In this document: positions 9,656-23,300 of the stretch, one piece after another
Layout: each line of letters starts with the position of its first letter
How positions within the stretch are numbered: position 1 is the stretch's first letter
DNA from: Cyanoderma ruficeps
Lineage: Eukaryota > Chordata > Aves > Passeriformes > Timaliidae
NCBI GenBank assembly: GCA_008694505.1
Contig: VZDJ01004378.1
Coordinates: forward strand, 447,508 to 511,507
DNA: 64,000 bases
Reading direction: 5' to 3'
Translations under genes and position numbers: made by a program
The notes under the pieces: generated by a model
What the model was told of the DNA's origin: nothing
The model's database searches: none
What the model saw: the letters and a program-made list of their open reading frames with translations, nothing else

Positions 9656-12600
9656 GCCTTAACTTTTTAAGGTGTTAATACCTTGATGTGTTGTCATGCC
9701 TATTTTTCTTTTAAGTCAGTGAAAAAAACCCAACACCACAAAAGCAACCCCAACAACCCTCAAATAATAAAAACCCCAGAACCTTGTAAACTGTATTTCA
9801 GTTCAGCACTGGATTCTACCACTCAGTTGTATTGGAATATAGATGAAATAAAAACCCCAACCCAACAACATGCCTTTTCTCACACACAGTTTTCTCTAAA
9901 GGAAGAATTCTATCAACTTATCTTTTCAAAGGCAGGTAAAGAGGTTTTTCTGACAGATACTTGCATCAGCTAGTGAACTAGTTTAGAAAGTGATGAAAAA
10001 TAGGTCTGGCTAACATACCCCCACAAAGGCTGTGAGTACTCTCTAGAATTGATGAATACAGGACTTGCACTGCAGCCTTTTGTATGTAATAGCTTCCTGT
10101 CTACTGCAGAGCAAGCATACCACAATCAATTTTTCATCTCGTGCCATTTCAGAGGGAAAGCTTATAAGCATAGCATAGACACAACTTCCTAAGTACTGTG
10201 TCTAAGCTTAAAGGCAAGTATAAGAGGTAAAATGGATATATCCTGTGGGACTGTCACAGCTATAAATAAAATAGGGACCATCCATGTACAATCTGTGATG
10301 GAAGTTCAGAATACCTTGTGGTGGTGGATACAGGGAGTATAACAAGGGGTTGTAGAATACAGCTAAGAAGAGGACAGTTTAGGCTTGACTATGGAGAAGT
10401 TATAAACAGTACCCTGAGGTAAGGGGGCATAAAAAGGCTATGAATAGGAAAATAATAAAGATCAGACATCTTCTATGTACTTCTGAAGACTTTTTCAAAC
10501 TAAGTCACAGTTCAGTTTGTGAAGAGTGCATGGAGGATTTTATGTGTGATAGATATATAGGTGAATATTGTACAAAATCTGATTCTGTTGGATTCTTATG
10601 TTAAAAATTCTCTAAGCTGATCTTGTGCATGGTAGTTTAAATACCTTGTTGGTATTAAGGTATCTGTAACAGTTTTCTTTAAGTCAGTTTCCTTTACCTG
10701 TTGTACCTACATGTTGCTTAACTTGCCAGTCAGAGTATGAAATCTTCAGTGCTTTCTCAGCTGTGGTTGTCAAAGCTGGGCCTATTTGCCACAAAATCTT
10801 GCAAGTTGGAGGGGTAGACATATTTCATGAGTACTAAATTAAAGGGAGGAAAAAGTAGGCAGTTTGGGAAGCCCATGGAATACAACTGAAGGATCTTTAG
10901 GGTTTTTTAGTATAGGTGTAGCCAGTATTAGCCACTAAGGATCCTGCAGGAGTGTAGCTTCTCTATGTTACCTGCTCACTCACATGTAACTCCCAGATGT
11001 CGTAGGCTGTGGCATGAATGGTCGTTAATCATAACAGGAAATGTTGGTTCTGTTTGGAAACTACCATCAACTCATGCTCAAGGGAATTGTCTGTTCACTA
11101 CAAACTCTTCTATTAATGTTCCAAGCCTGAAATAATGCTTCTCTATGAAAAAGAACTTGCTACTTGAAGTTCCTTTCAACTTATTTGGGACTCTGAGGGA
11201 TACCTTCTGAAGTTCTTAACTATATTGTGGAAACATTTGCTTTCCACATGCCACAGTGGACAGAAAGTCTTAACTGAATTGTCTTCGTTAAGTTAAATTC
11301 TGAAATGAACTGATAAAAACCAAAAACTTCAAGAATTTGCTTTTCTGTGGTGATAAAGAGGAGATACTCTTCCTTACCTGACCTGTAAACGTAATGAGTA
11401 GTCTGATACAATCAGACTGTTTTTTAGTTCTGCAGAAAAATTATTTCAGCTTTCCATTACCAGAGTAGAACCATCAAGAGTGTTGTTCCTTACAAAATAT
11501 ACAGATGTAGTACCTGGGTATTAGGAGTCACTAATATTCTATTTTCCTCAATTCTCCCCTTCTGCTGCCACCAATTAAATTATTGCATTAAATTATTGTG
11601 GGGTCCAGAAAGGTGAATTCAAATATTTAGAGCTTTTACTGAATTAATATTGGACAAAGTATTTATGTGATAAATATTTAGTACTATGCTACTGTCTTAT
11701 GCCCTCTTGATGCTGAGTTTTTAAAGAGTTACTTCCCTTGTTTTATTCTGGATTCTCATTTTACTATGCCAGACTGTAATTACTGCTCCATTTTAGAAGT
11801 TGAAACTAAAAATTGTTTTGAATGAGCTTAATCTTTTTTCTCCCTCTGGCTTGAATACAGTGGGGATTGGGCTCTGAATTGTCTTGGGTTTTGCCCTTTA
11901 TAATCAGAGTGGAGGGGGTGGAAGAGCAGGATTTGAACTGATTAGCAGAAATTGGTGATGAAGGTCAAGTGCATTTTGTTAACCAAGCCAGTCCAGACTA
12001 TCAGTGCTTTCTGCTGTATATGTTAATATTATGGTGCTAAAAGAAAGTAAGCTGTTTCCATTAAATTTTTCATTGCATTGTAAGGACATCTAGTTATGTG
12101 GTACAACACTGTACTTAGGGTTGTCTGGAATTATAGGTCTCATGTCCAACTCTACAGATACGTTGGTAAATACTTCAGAAGTGATCCGAGATATCCAGCA
12201 AACATTTGTGCCTCAGTGAAGTGTGGGTTAGGTACTTCTGTCATAAATACCAAGGTGAACTTCTAGAGCCACACCTGTGATTTAGTTTGTAAACTTCATT
12301 CTGTGGTATCAAACTGGAAGCGGCATCCCTTTGCCTAGATTGTTTTGCTACTACTTTGGGGTTTCTTGATCTAAAACTAAGTGGTTTTTTGCCATGGGAA
12401 ATAGTACTGAATAATCTATCTAGGCACTTGAAAGGACAAGATTCTCTTGTATATTATAGCCGGACTACATGGAAGATCCAGAAACACTTTCCAGGACCAA
12501 GCAAACTTGGAAACCTTCATGTTTCAATTAAGGCACTAAACAAGACCAGGAAACCAGTCTCAAGTGTGCAGCATACCACAATCCTGCAGTGTCTAAACTT

Positions 12601-12841
12601 ATCAGTCAAGGTATGTGCTTAAATGATTTCAGCTGAACATTGGTACATAATACTGAATATTTCTTTGATGTGAATTCCCAACGTGTCTGTCATACACACT
12701 GAGTTCACTTCAAAGATTAATACCATCCATTCCTAAATAGGGTAAATGAATTATGTTTTGCAGAACACCTTTATGACTTAGGTAATTCAGGAAGTCAGTG
12801 ATCACCTGAAAGGGTTCAAATCATAATCTTTCTCATAATCT

Positions 12842-12866
12842 TTAGCACCTTTAGGAAAGGTGCTAA
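12842..12866. repeat. Perfect 11-bp inverted repeat with 3-base loop
   Basis: TTAGCACCTTT, loop AGG, AAAGGTGCTAA. The stem is perfect and isolated. It is too short for a typical microRNA precursor. Confidence 0.9.
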
Positions 12867-14886
12867 CATCTGTAAGTTATTGACAAGATCAGGACACCAG
12901 TGACTGTAAAATATATGGGATATACTGTGCAAACACAGGACTTTTTGTGGATGATGAGGACTGATCAGACATCATCCTAACATGAATGGGAAAAGTACTA
13001 CTCAGTCAGGCAGTTGTCAGTTGAAGAGTCAAGCGATGACATTTTCAAGTTGAAAAAACACCAAGAATTGTGAAAATCACCAAATCACACTTGTAGCATA
13101 AAGCTCTCAGTGTATGTGGCACTGTGTGGATATATTGAGACAGTTCTCCCTGATGAATAGGGTGCACCCTACCCTTCAGGTTATTTTCAGACCATTCTTA
13201 ATACTGCACAAAGTTAGGCACACAAATAATTCGAGTTTGCCTTAACAGGTGACTAACTGAAAAAAAAAGTGTTGAGATAAAAATAAGCAACAAAACCCCC
13301 AGCAACAAAATAAAAGATTTAAAAAATCCAAGTCCCGGTTCATATGTAGCAATAATATAAAGGATAGTCATCCATAATGGTCCTAGCTGACCTCCTGATA
13401 CCCTTCCCTTCCCTCTGTCAGACTGCTATGGTGTGTTGCCTAAGGTCATATTTTGTCTGTTCTGAAAGGAATCTTCTGAGGTTGTTCAAAGCAAATGCTT
13501 GTGCTTTTTTTTTCCTTCCTTGTATCGAAACAGAATTTTTCTCATCCCTTTCAGCAACTTCACACCTTGTCTATTTTCATGTTTTCATTTGCTGCAGACA
13601 TGCCTATGGCAGCCTTTAATACTCTTCAAATCCCGTGCTGGTTCTTCTCCAAGCAGCTTTGGCTTTCTTGATTCCATTCGTTAATACTAAGACAGTGGCT
13701 ATGTATTCCTTCTGGGTCACTTGCCTTCTCTTTCTACCTTTTGTGTTCCTTTTCATGACTTTAGTCAGGAGCTCGTTGTTCATGCTTGTTGGCTTTCTGC
13801 CACCTTTGCTTGATTTTCCACACATCAGGATTGGAGAAAGTGATCACTGAAAATCAGCCAAATGCATTGGACCCTTCTGTCGAGGACTGTCTGCCTTAGC
13901 TCTCCTCTCATGCTGATGCCTGAACTGCCCAGGTCTACTCTTCTGATATAAATGGTTATGATCCTGATACTGCTTGGAAGGCAAAGTAGTGTTTTGCTAC
14001 ACTTCTTGATCTACTGTTGAGCTGGAAATACTGTTTCTCTACTTAATGGTGCTTTTTTGTTGAATCCAACTCTTCTTATTCAGTCTTAGTCGGTGGAGTG
14101 ACTATAGGCTCTTTGGGACTAAGGGTCAGCTTTTTGATCTGCTTTTGTTAGAGATCTGCCCTAATCCTCACATGTCCCCCAGTTTGCATCACAGTGTTTG
14201 ATGTGTGGAATTCACATCTAGCACTGCATCCACTAGTGCAGAAACTGCATGACCAGTGGCTGGAAAGTTGTGCAGCTAGAAGAAGGTGTTTCTATTGCTG
14301 AATTCTGTATTCACAGTGCACAGTAAACCCAAGAGGGAAGAAAACAAGAAAACAGTTGGATCTTTAAATACATATTGGGGCTGCTGTGTCAGTATTTTTA
14401 AGCATACTTGAGAAATTATGGATACTTTGGTGGTGGTGCTTTATGTTTTGCAAATTGTGATGTCCACATAATGTATCATTTTGGTAGATCATGTATACAG
14501 TAACTTCATAAATCTTTCTGTATCTCTGGAGGAGTTTTGATAGATATCATACTTGGACTATGCAAATTTATCTTCCTTGAGGAAAAAAGAAAAAGGTCCT
14601 TAAATAAAATAATTTAAAAAAAAATCAGTTCTGGTTCACACTGATTTTTTCAGTGGTTTCTAGAAATTTGGTCCGGATCCTATTATTCTTGGCCATCTGT
14701 GTACATGTAAGAAATTCTCTGTAATTAAAACTCAAACAAACATTGGTTTTCTTTAGTATTTCTTAGTTAAAAAAAAAAGTCTGGTTTTTTTGTTTCATTT
14801 TGTTCGTTTTTTTTTTAAATGAGATGCAGGAAGAAGGAATACACACTTCAAAACTAAGAAATAAAGTGTCCTACTTACTAGGATCT

Positions 14887-14981
14887 TTTGTTTGGTTTTT
14901 TAAATTTGATTTTTGGTGTTTGTGGGGTTTTTTGTGTGGTTTTTGTTTGTTTGTTTTGGTTTCTTTTTTTTTTTTTTATAG
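14887..14981 (+). repeat. T/G low-complexity tract
   Basis: TTTG repeats, a GGGG, and a terminal T-run (about 14962-14977) leave almost no A or C. The 61-codon Phe-rich ORF here is an artefact. Confidence 0.9.
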
Positions 14982-16597
14982 GTAAAAATGGCTGCCCATA
15001 AAAAGGGATATGTGGATAAATTAGTCAGTATTCTAACAAGCGAGACCTTGTGGGTCATCTTATCCTTCCCTCGCCAGTGTGGAATTACTCTCTCCATGCT
15101 ATTTGGAATGCAGCATCTAGTTAAAAAATGGCTGAGGTAATGTATTTTCCATCATTCCACATTATTATATTTATCAGAATATATTATCATTTGATAGTAA
15201 CTCTTTTTGATGAGTAGCACAATGAACAAGAACTCTCCCACATGCAGCTGTGATTGTGCCTCACTTGTTTGAGGTAATGCACAGACACAAAAGATAGTCC
15301 TGTATAAAATCTTTGCTTTGCAAAAGGTGGAAGAGGAGTATGTTCAGGGAACTGAGACTCATCTTCAACCTTTAGCATAAAAAATATACAGTCTTTTACT
15401 TGGCTTTCAAATTTTCTGGTTTCAGGAATAAGCAGTCTCACATTTTCAAGCACTACAGCAAAGAAGATCAGAAACTACCATTTAGAAAAGCATAAATACA
15501 GCTGACATTTTTGTATGAAATGTAGTCACCTATAAAATGGCTAACTGTGACTTGGCAGCCGTGAAACACAGTTTCAGTACCAAGATAAGTCAACATGCTC
15601 TTGGGAAATTCACTTTTTTTTCTGTGTGAGTGTATCCCTTCAGTGATTTTTTAACTTTAAGAAAGTTATTTTCATTTATTTATCAAGTAACAGCAAGGTT
15701 AGCTGTTAGCAAGGTTAGCAGCTCAGCATGGACAAATAGAATGATCACACATCACTGGGAGTGGAAAACAGAATACAAAGTCACCACGTGTATGGAGCAA
15801 CCACCAGAAAGGGATGGTGTGGTATCTGTCTTCAGTGGCAATCTTTTGGAGCTCTTTAATAATTTGGCCAAGAGCCTGGACTGAAGTAGCAGCTTCTTAG
15901 TATTTAGGTTAGGAAATAGAGAACTGTCTCTACTCCATTTTTTCATTTACTTATCTATACATCGAAATGCTTATGTTTATAAAGAAACACCTTCATAGGT
16001 AGGTATATAGACCTGTGTGCCACAGATAAACACCTGTCAATTGAAGCACTTTTAATTTTTTTTTTTTTATTATGCATCATAAGATATGCAGTGTTTGAAA
16101 TAAATTCTTCCTACCTGATGTCAACTTTTGCAACAAGAAATTTTATTGTAGTGTGAGCTGTAGAAGCTGGATAATCTCTTCCCATGAGCTTGCAAGGGAG
16201 AAAAGATGAGTCATTAAGACACAAGCTGTTGTGTCTTTTAGGACATAATTCTGTTATCAATTTACTGCACACTGTTCATATTCAAAATAAACAGTGTCCC
16301 CCAGAATCAGTTTTGTTTTAGGCTAAAGCTCTTCACACAGATGACACTTGACAGACTATTTGACAAAACAGTCATTCTAATGGGACAGCTCTGAAATTCC
16401 AATTGTTTGGGAAAGAGAGCTCTGTGGCCTGTGGTGCAATGTTGCTTCAGGCATTCTCTTTGCAGGTGATAGATGCTACAGCACAGCTGTTTGCCCCATG
16501 CAGAGATGCACAGCTGTGCTACTCAGGAAAAGGGGTTTCTCACTGCCATGCCGTTTCAGTACTTTGTGCCGCAGATTTTCACAGCTTCAGTGTTAAG

Positions 16598-16612
16598 CCA
16601 GCAGAGGGTACT
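16598..16612 (+). promoter_or_regulatory. Candidate CTCF binding site
   Basis: CCAGCAGAGGGTACT matches CCRSYAGRKGGCRSY at 14 of 15 positions (T at position 12). It lies in unique noncoding sequence 300 bases before a CR1 fragment and has the same orientation as the motif at 28643. Confidence 0.35.
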
Positions 16613-16919
16613 CTTAAGCTTCCAAGAATGTTACACTGGATGCCTCACGAGGTTACTGCCCCAGAGTTACTGTACTGAGGGGAGGGGATGAAAATGTCAG
16701 CGCTTAATTATATGAGCCTCATTGTACTAAAGTAAAAGTGTTGAATAGCACACATACTTTGTTGAATAAACCTACACTGCTGTTTTTCCAAAAGCACAAA
16801 CCAAGATCTTGTCAGTATAATACAATCTTAAAAACTGGGAATTTCATGTTTGAAGGTATACTCCAGGTTGTTTCTCATCCAAATGAGTGGTGTGGCAGGG
16901 TTGCTGTGAGAGCTGAGTA

Positions 16920-17310
16920 GTTGCCTTACCCACTCTTGAAAACACATAAGGATGGAGACTGCAGGTCCTCTTTTGGCAGCTGCTCTCACAGGCAAAGTGT
17001 TCATCTCTGTGTTCAGGTTGAACCCACTGTGTTCCAACTTACACCTGCTGTGTCTTGCCCTCTTGACGTGCCCTGCTGTGAATCCTTGATCTTGTGGGTC
17101 TGCTCCTTCTAATGCATCCCAGAAGGCTGCTGGCCTTCTCTGCTGCCAGGGCACTGCTGGCTCACATTCATCTCACTGCCCACTGGACACCCAGGGCTTT
17201 TTTACACAGGGTTGCTCTTCAGCTCTCAGTCCTCACATGGTGTCACTGCAAGAGGATCTTCCTTCCAAAGGGCAGCAATTTATGCTCATCTTTTTTGGGT
17301 TACATAAGGC
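16920..17310 (-). mobile_element. CR1 LINE fragment, antisense
   Basis: Read on the minus strand this follows the CR1 body. Plus-strand landmarks are GGATGGAGACTGCAGGTCC, AAGGCTGCTGGCCTTCTCTG, GGGCACTGCTGGCTCACATT and CCACTGGACACCCAGGGC, which occur in that order in antisense CR1 copies. It is moderately diverged with indels. The overlapping ORFs on both strands are not independent genes. Confidence 0.75.
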
Positions 17311-20300
17311 ACGATCAGTCCATTCCTCCATCTTGGCTAGATCACATTTTTCTATCAACTCTTGTGTTTATACTCCATTTTCATTCAAATCAACAGTTCT
17401 GCTGCCTTTAATAGAATGAATTTACTAAAATCACGTGTGAAGCTTAAAGGTTTGTAGGCTTGTGGATTACAGATTTGTGCATAATGTTACTACAAATTAA
17501 ACTACAAAATTAGATCATGGATTTCTAGTCTATTCAGCAAATAGCAGAAGAACAGAGTTTTATCTTTCTGTGAAAAATAATACGTCAAGAAGAAAAACAG
17601 TCTTTCTTAGCTTACATATCTCTCGTGTGATATGATAGTCAAGGTACAAAGCACAAATGCACATTTAACTTGACAGAGTGATGAAAACCTTACTGTAAGT
17701 ATTACTTTAATTTTTAAAGGCTCATAATTTTTCTCTCAAAACCAAATATATTTATGTAATTATTCATGTGTAGAAACAGAGGTTATAAAAGCACAGCTGT
17801 TGCTCCCTCACTGTTCTTCAGCCTTTTCCTCTGCCAGTCAACTATATCACCAGTTACTTCTGCTGTCTACAGCTGTATATTTTCTGCAGATCACAAGCAT
17901 AACAATGAGGTGGCAAGAAACACCTGGAAACTTTTCACAATTCTTGCTGGTGCATCTGGTGCTCCCAGGATTGCCAGAGCACTGAGACTAATGGAACCAC
18001 TTTTATGACCAATTTGCAACCTGGGAGCACATGAGCTATATGAGTTGATGAAAGCTGGTGGCTCATTAGGGGCAGTATAGCAGTATTTTGTACAAGACCC
18101 TTGACTTGGCACTACCATCAATTAAATTCTACCTATTTCTTCCCAAAACCTTGTACAAATGTACTGGGTAAGCAAAAATATATGGTTTTGTGAAGGTCAC
18201 AGTCTAATGTACTTCTCCTTTTATTTAATTTTTTATGGTTTCATGGTTGGAAAAAGTAAGAGATTATCAAAGAGGGAATTAGATGCTGGAATATGTATAG
18301 ACCAGACAGTTACCATTCTTGTTACCTGAAGAAATGTGAGATTAGTCTTCTGTTACTTGTTCCATTTTAAGGTTATGAATAATCTCAGTCAGTAACCGAT
18401 GCATTTAAATTTTAAAGGGAAAGGGTTCAGCACCAGCCTGGAGGGTTCAAGGTACTACAGAGAGAGAGGTCTGCATATGGCTGAAATGTTTCCATCTAAG
18501 GCAAGGGTCAACAACATAAAGTGCCAGAAGTGAGGGAGAGGTCATCCCTTGAGATGCAGTATTTTCTGTCTGCCACTGAGATCCTTCAAGTGCAGTAGGC
18601 CTCTAGTTGGAGGAAAAAAAGTGATCTGGCACACTGCACTTGAAAAGATGCTGAACCCTGTTCTACATCTCACACTTCCACGGGAAACATCCATGGTTGT
18701 TGAATTTAGCTGTATCAGAGCATGTGTTTCAAATACGGTAAACTTATGTGTCTGTTAGCAGCAATTTAAAAACCTGCCAGCTTTCATAGAATTTTATAAA
18801 CAAGAATATGTAGTACTTCTGAAAAATTGTCTGCTATTACTCTGAAAATAGTCTGATATTTACCAGGGAAAGCATCACCAGTGGAGGTACATGCTCTGTA
18901 TTGGCTTGCATTCTGTATTGTAATAATATTTGGATTTCCCTCAATATGAAGTAAGAACATAGTGTTTATATGAGTTAGAAGCACAGTTCTGGAAAGAAGC
19001 AACTTTATTAGTTAATGTTCTTTCAATAGCAGTTGAATAAACTTTCATGGGAAATTTGTTTATTTCTGAACTTAAAAATGGTTCCAGGAAATACTCATGC
19101 TGTGACAAAAAAGTTTCACTGTTCTTTGGAATAGGCAGGGATTTTATCACAGGATCGTGAGCTTTTGAGTTTCCCAGTAAAAGAATAGACAAGCAACACT
19201 TTCTGAGTCCTTGTATTTACAAATATGAAAAAGGAGGAAAAAAGGTCATAATTCTGCAAACTAAGCATGACAACTGTATTTAAAGTTCCAGGAATGCCTT
19301 AAAACCCTTATGGTTCCTAGTAGCAGCGTGAAGGAAGAGATGATGGGAATTTGTTAAAATAAGAAGTAGTGGGAAACTGTCACTATTGAGTTTCATCATT
19401 GCTAATATCACTTCTTTTAAAGCTGCTGTCCTCTATGAATAAGCAGCAAGCAGAAGATTTTTACCAAAGCATCCAAACTAAGTGAGCTTTGACAATGCTT
19501 TTTTTTTAAAACCCGATAGGACTATAGGCAAAAATAGATGTGATGACATGTAGAACAAAATACAGAATCTTCTGAACACCAGGATAGTCCAGAATAGATG
19601 ATAAAGGTGACGTCAGTGAAATGGAATGAGCAGGCCCTTGCCACAAAAGTCATTCCAGTAGCACACTGACATTTTACTTTATTTCTTCCCCAGGAAGAGC
19701 TGTGGAACGTCTCCAAAGCTTTTTAAGTGACACCTGTCAGCAAGGACAGATGACTGATGAATTGAGATGTATGTGATGGCAGCACACTGAAGTGTCAGTC
19801 ACTTGTGTACTGCAAGATTTCATCAGAGGTTGCTCTGAGTTTCTCCAGGTCCACCTTTGAAGTACCTTTCTTCAAGCATAGGATGTTCAGCTAACATGTC
19901 CGTAAACAAATCCATGGTGGAGTATAGGCAGGGATTTCTGTGTTCTAGATCTAGCCTTCCTGTAAATTGTGTGATTTTTGGATCCTTTGCTTCATTGAGC
20001 TTTATCCTTTGGGCAGGCCTGTACTTGATGAACTGACCTGGACAGTGTTATCCCAGTGTGAGGTAGGAGAGCCATCTTTTAATACAGAGGATGGAATGTC
20101 TCTGGTGCCTCTCATTGAATTTGGAGGCCAGACTCAGGAATTAACAGGATTGACCTTAATTAGGAAATGTAGTGGGTTAAGTGGGTATACATAGTAATTG
20201 TTATTCAAGGCATCTATATGGTTACCTGAGTTGCCCTGGAGAACCTGACAGACCTGTGGCAGCCTGGGCTTTGGGTGAACTCAGTGGTATCTGGTGCAAA

Positions 20301-23300
20301 CCAAACATCTCCAGTGAACACAGGGGTCATAGTGATTTTGTGCTTTCTAGTGCTTCTGTGAGATTTGCATCACCACAGAAGTGGGAGAGCCACTCAAAAA
20401 CTCCAGTGTGAAGTGTCCAAAATGATGAAATAACCCCAGGCTTTGGACTGTGGAGCATAATACATATCAGTTCAAACAAATCTGAGAATTAATGTAAACT
20501 TTGTAAGGACAGGCAGCTGCAATTTTGGCCAGAATTCAAGGAAAATAACAGCAGGGAGAAAAAGTTGCTTTTGATTATACAAGCTTTGGTTGTATGCTCA
20601 TAACTAGAATTTATACAACCTCTTGTTCAGGAATCAGTGCTGCTGTACGTTCACATCAAGAACAGAATAGATGGATGGAAAAAATTATAAAATGCAACAT
20701 GACTAATGCATATTGTCTCAATCTCTTCTTTTTTCCAAATGAATTTTTTAATTTTTCCCTTTATTTTGCCTAAAAAGTACCAGTTCTAAGAAAAAACCAA
20801 AACTTTTTAGGGGATGGCAATAATGCCAGGACAAAATGTGCTTCTTCACAGAGCCAACTTTTCTGATGAAGACCTGTTAAGAAATGCTAAACTTCATCAA
20901 ACTTCTTTAACCTCTCATTCTTTCATAGCTAGTAGTGTATCTTGTGGTAACAAGCCATGAATGATTTTCTAGAATACTTGTTTCTACGACTAGCAGGAGT
21001 CACAACGTATTTTCCCACATAAAAGCTCTTAGATACAGTGACTAGTGTTTAAAGTAGAAACTGATTTTCAGAATTGATATTGTAGGGGAAATCAATGAAA
21101 CCAGACACATGAAATTATTATTTTCCAGCTGCAAACACAGCTCAAGTTATTATATTTAGGTGGCCTTGTCTAGTGTCAAAGTTAAAAACAAACATTTAGC
21201 TGCTTAGTAAAGTTGTGCATGCAGGCAAGGAGAAGTCTAAGAATGCTTTCCAATACTGAACTGATTTTGGAGAAGGCAGTGATACTGACTAAGTGATGCT
21301 GAGGATCATTTCTTCTGGCTGACTCCTTGGTTTTCTCTGCCCCTCCCTTCCTCACCTGCTGCATTCCTCCCCACTCCTTTCTTGCTTTTATCTGCAGCCA
21401 GTCTCCTTCCTCAGACCACAGCTGTCCAAAGCCCTTTGCTTGCTGCTTACTTTTATCCTACACTTAGTATTGTTTTACCTCACTTCTGTTGGTGTCTAAA
21501 GAGAGAGATGGGATGATTTCCCTTGCCAGTGAAAACTGGGGTGATTCAACACCCCTGAAGGGATGGAACCAGCCAGCCAACCCTGTCACTTGAGGGTATC
21601 CCTGTAAGTCAGGTGTTACCATTGCTGTGAGTCAGTGGGAGACTGACTCCCAATTTTTAACTGGACCATGGTTGTGACCTTAGGGCACTGAAAATGAATG
21701 GTTGAAAACAGAAACCTTTCTGCCTATGTTTTAAAGAGGTCTTTTGCAAGGAGAATACCCTAGTCATTGGGGACCTCCTGTATTGGAGTGAATGAGCTTC
21801 CAGAAAGGAACAAAAGTTCAAAACAGAAGAAAGATAAATGCATTTTGTCTGAATACTTGAACTAGGCAATAGCATAACAGATAAAACTTTATTTGTTCTG
21901 GCTCTCTCACAAAGAGAAATCTCAAACTCCAAAGATACACAAGAGTAGAGGCTAAACAGAGGGATACATTGAATAGCAGATGGGTTTGCTTGCTGACATG
22001 TAAGAAAAAGCAAAATACCTTTATAAGCCAGTCCCTCACATGGGAAGATCTTGCAAATAAGGACTTGCAGCAATTGTGGTGACACTGGTAGCTGCATCTC
22101 TGGGCCTGCTGGTGCCAAATGCCTCTTAAAAAGTTTCCTCCCAGAACACTGGTCTGGAGTGGCTGAAAATATTTTGGTTTGGTGCCTGTCCACAGTAGGT
22201 GCTTCACACAGATATCACAAGTTTTTTATGGTGACTGCAGATTTCTCTTCACAAGTTAAGCAGTACTGAGTGGAGCTGGCAATGTGTTTATATACCTTTA
22301 ACAAAGCCTGGTTATCTGCTGAATAAAACTGCAAGTAGAAATATTTACGAAACATTTGCTCATGTAAAACATAGATAATATTTCTGAACAGAAAAGCTAG
22401 TGCCCCTCAATGAAAAAAATGCTGCTATCTTGATGGTGATTCTTGTTTTGGATGTGTCAGGAGACTTAATGCAAAGCCAGACTATTATATCCCCAGTGAA
22501 GCTGAGAAAATGGTATCACTCAGCAAACAAAGTCAGACCCTCCTGGTTTAGAAATTAATAGTTTTTTGTCCTGCAGGGAGGCTTAATTTGGCTTGAATTA
22601 GCAGAAATGTCATTGTAATGGGTATGCCATGATGGAAATCAAGTCTGGCTGTGAAGTACTGCACCGCTTTGAATGCAGGTTATCACAGACTAGGGATACA
22701 AATGAGGCTTGAATGCAAAAGTACTAAGACTCCAGAATCAGCATACATTTTTCAAGGCAGATCTGCATTGCAGTTTCACCAAGGAAAATACCAGAAAAAT
22801 GTGTCCTTTTTTAATTGGAAAAAGTTTTTCTGACACTCTGAACACCCCTCAGGCAACTGACAGACATATTTTATGACACCTATTTTATCACATTGATAAA
22901 AATTTATGCTTGCAGAAGTTTTACGGTTCATAGCAATGATAATTAATCCCAAACCCCATCAGTTGTATAGTAGTTTTAGTGTTGTGCTATGTTATTAATA
23001 AAAAACATGCCATTTCTCCAGGGTGAAGCTTCTCATGCATGTAGTATATTTGCAGTATAAGATTCTATTGTTTTGCTGGTTGAGTATGTCTACCAATTCA
23101 GTAAACAGTATTATTAAATTTCCATTCTTATTAATGAAATAATTTTCTATTCAATTATCCACGATAATAATTGTCTGTGACAGTCTGCTTTCTGGACCAC
23201 TTTTGTAGTTCCTCCAAAACCAACAAAAAATGTAATTACAATAGGATTGTTTATGATAAGATACTAAATGACTTAAGTATCTTTTGGGATCAGATCTGTA

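Larger units (their letters stand above)
9656..16919. other. Intergenic, no gene identified
   Basis: An A/C-rich stretch with repeated AAAACCCC-like pieces follows the CRELD2 end (9719-9860). The rest is unique AT-rich DNA with the hairpin at 12842, a coding-like minus-strand stretch at 13616-14002 (see findings), the T/G tract at 14887 and the CTCF-like motif at 16598. A TATAAAAG-like sequence or an ORF of 60-90 codons alone does not support a gene here. Confidence 0.7.

Noticed and set aside
12810..12835. GGTTCAAATC resembling a tRNA B box
   Set aside because: No matching A box, acceptor stem or anticodon arm could be folded on either strand.
13635..13850. 71-codon + ORF with apparent membrane helices
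   Set aside because: Pyrimidine-rich strand opposite the Lys/Arg-rich minus frames; no start context or upstream exon.
17783..17792. TATAAAAGC as a promoter TATA box
   Set aside because: No initiator, CpG enrichment or downstream exon; such sequences are frequent by chance in AT-rich DNA.
21657..22207. 178- and 129-codon overlapping minus-strand ORFs
   Set aside because: Two long frames overlap in different phases with low-complexity Cys/Leu/Phe content and no family match; no promoter or splice context supports either.
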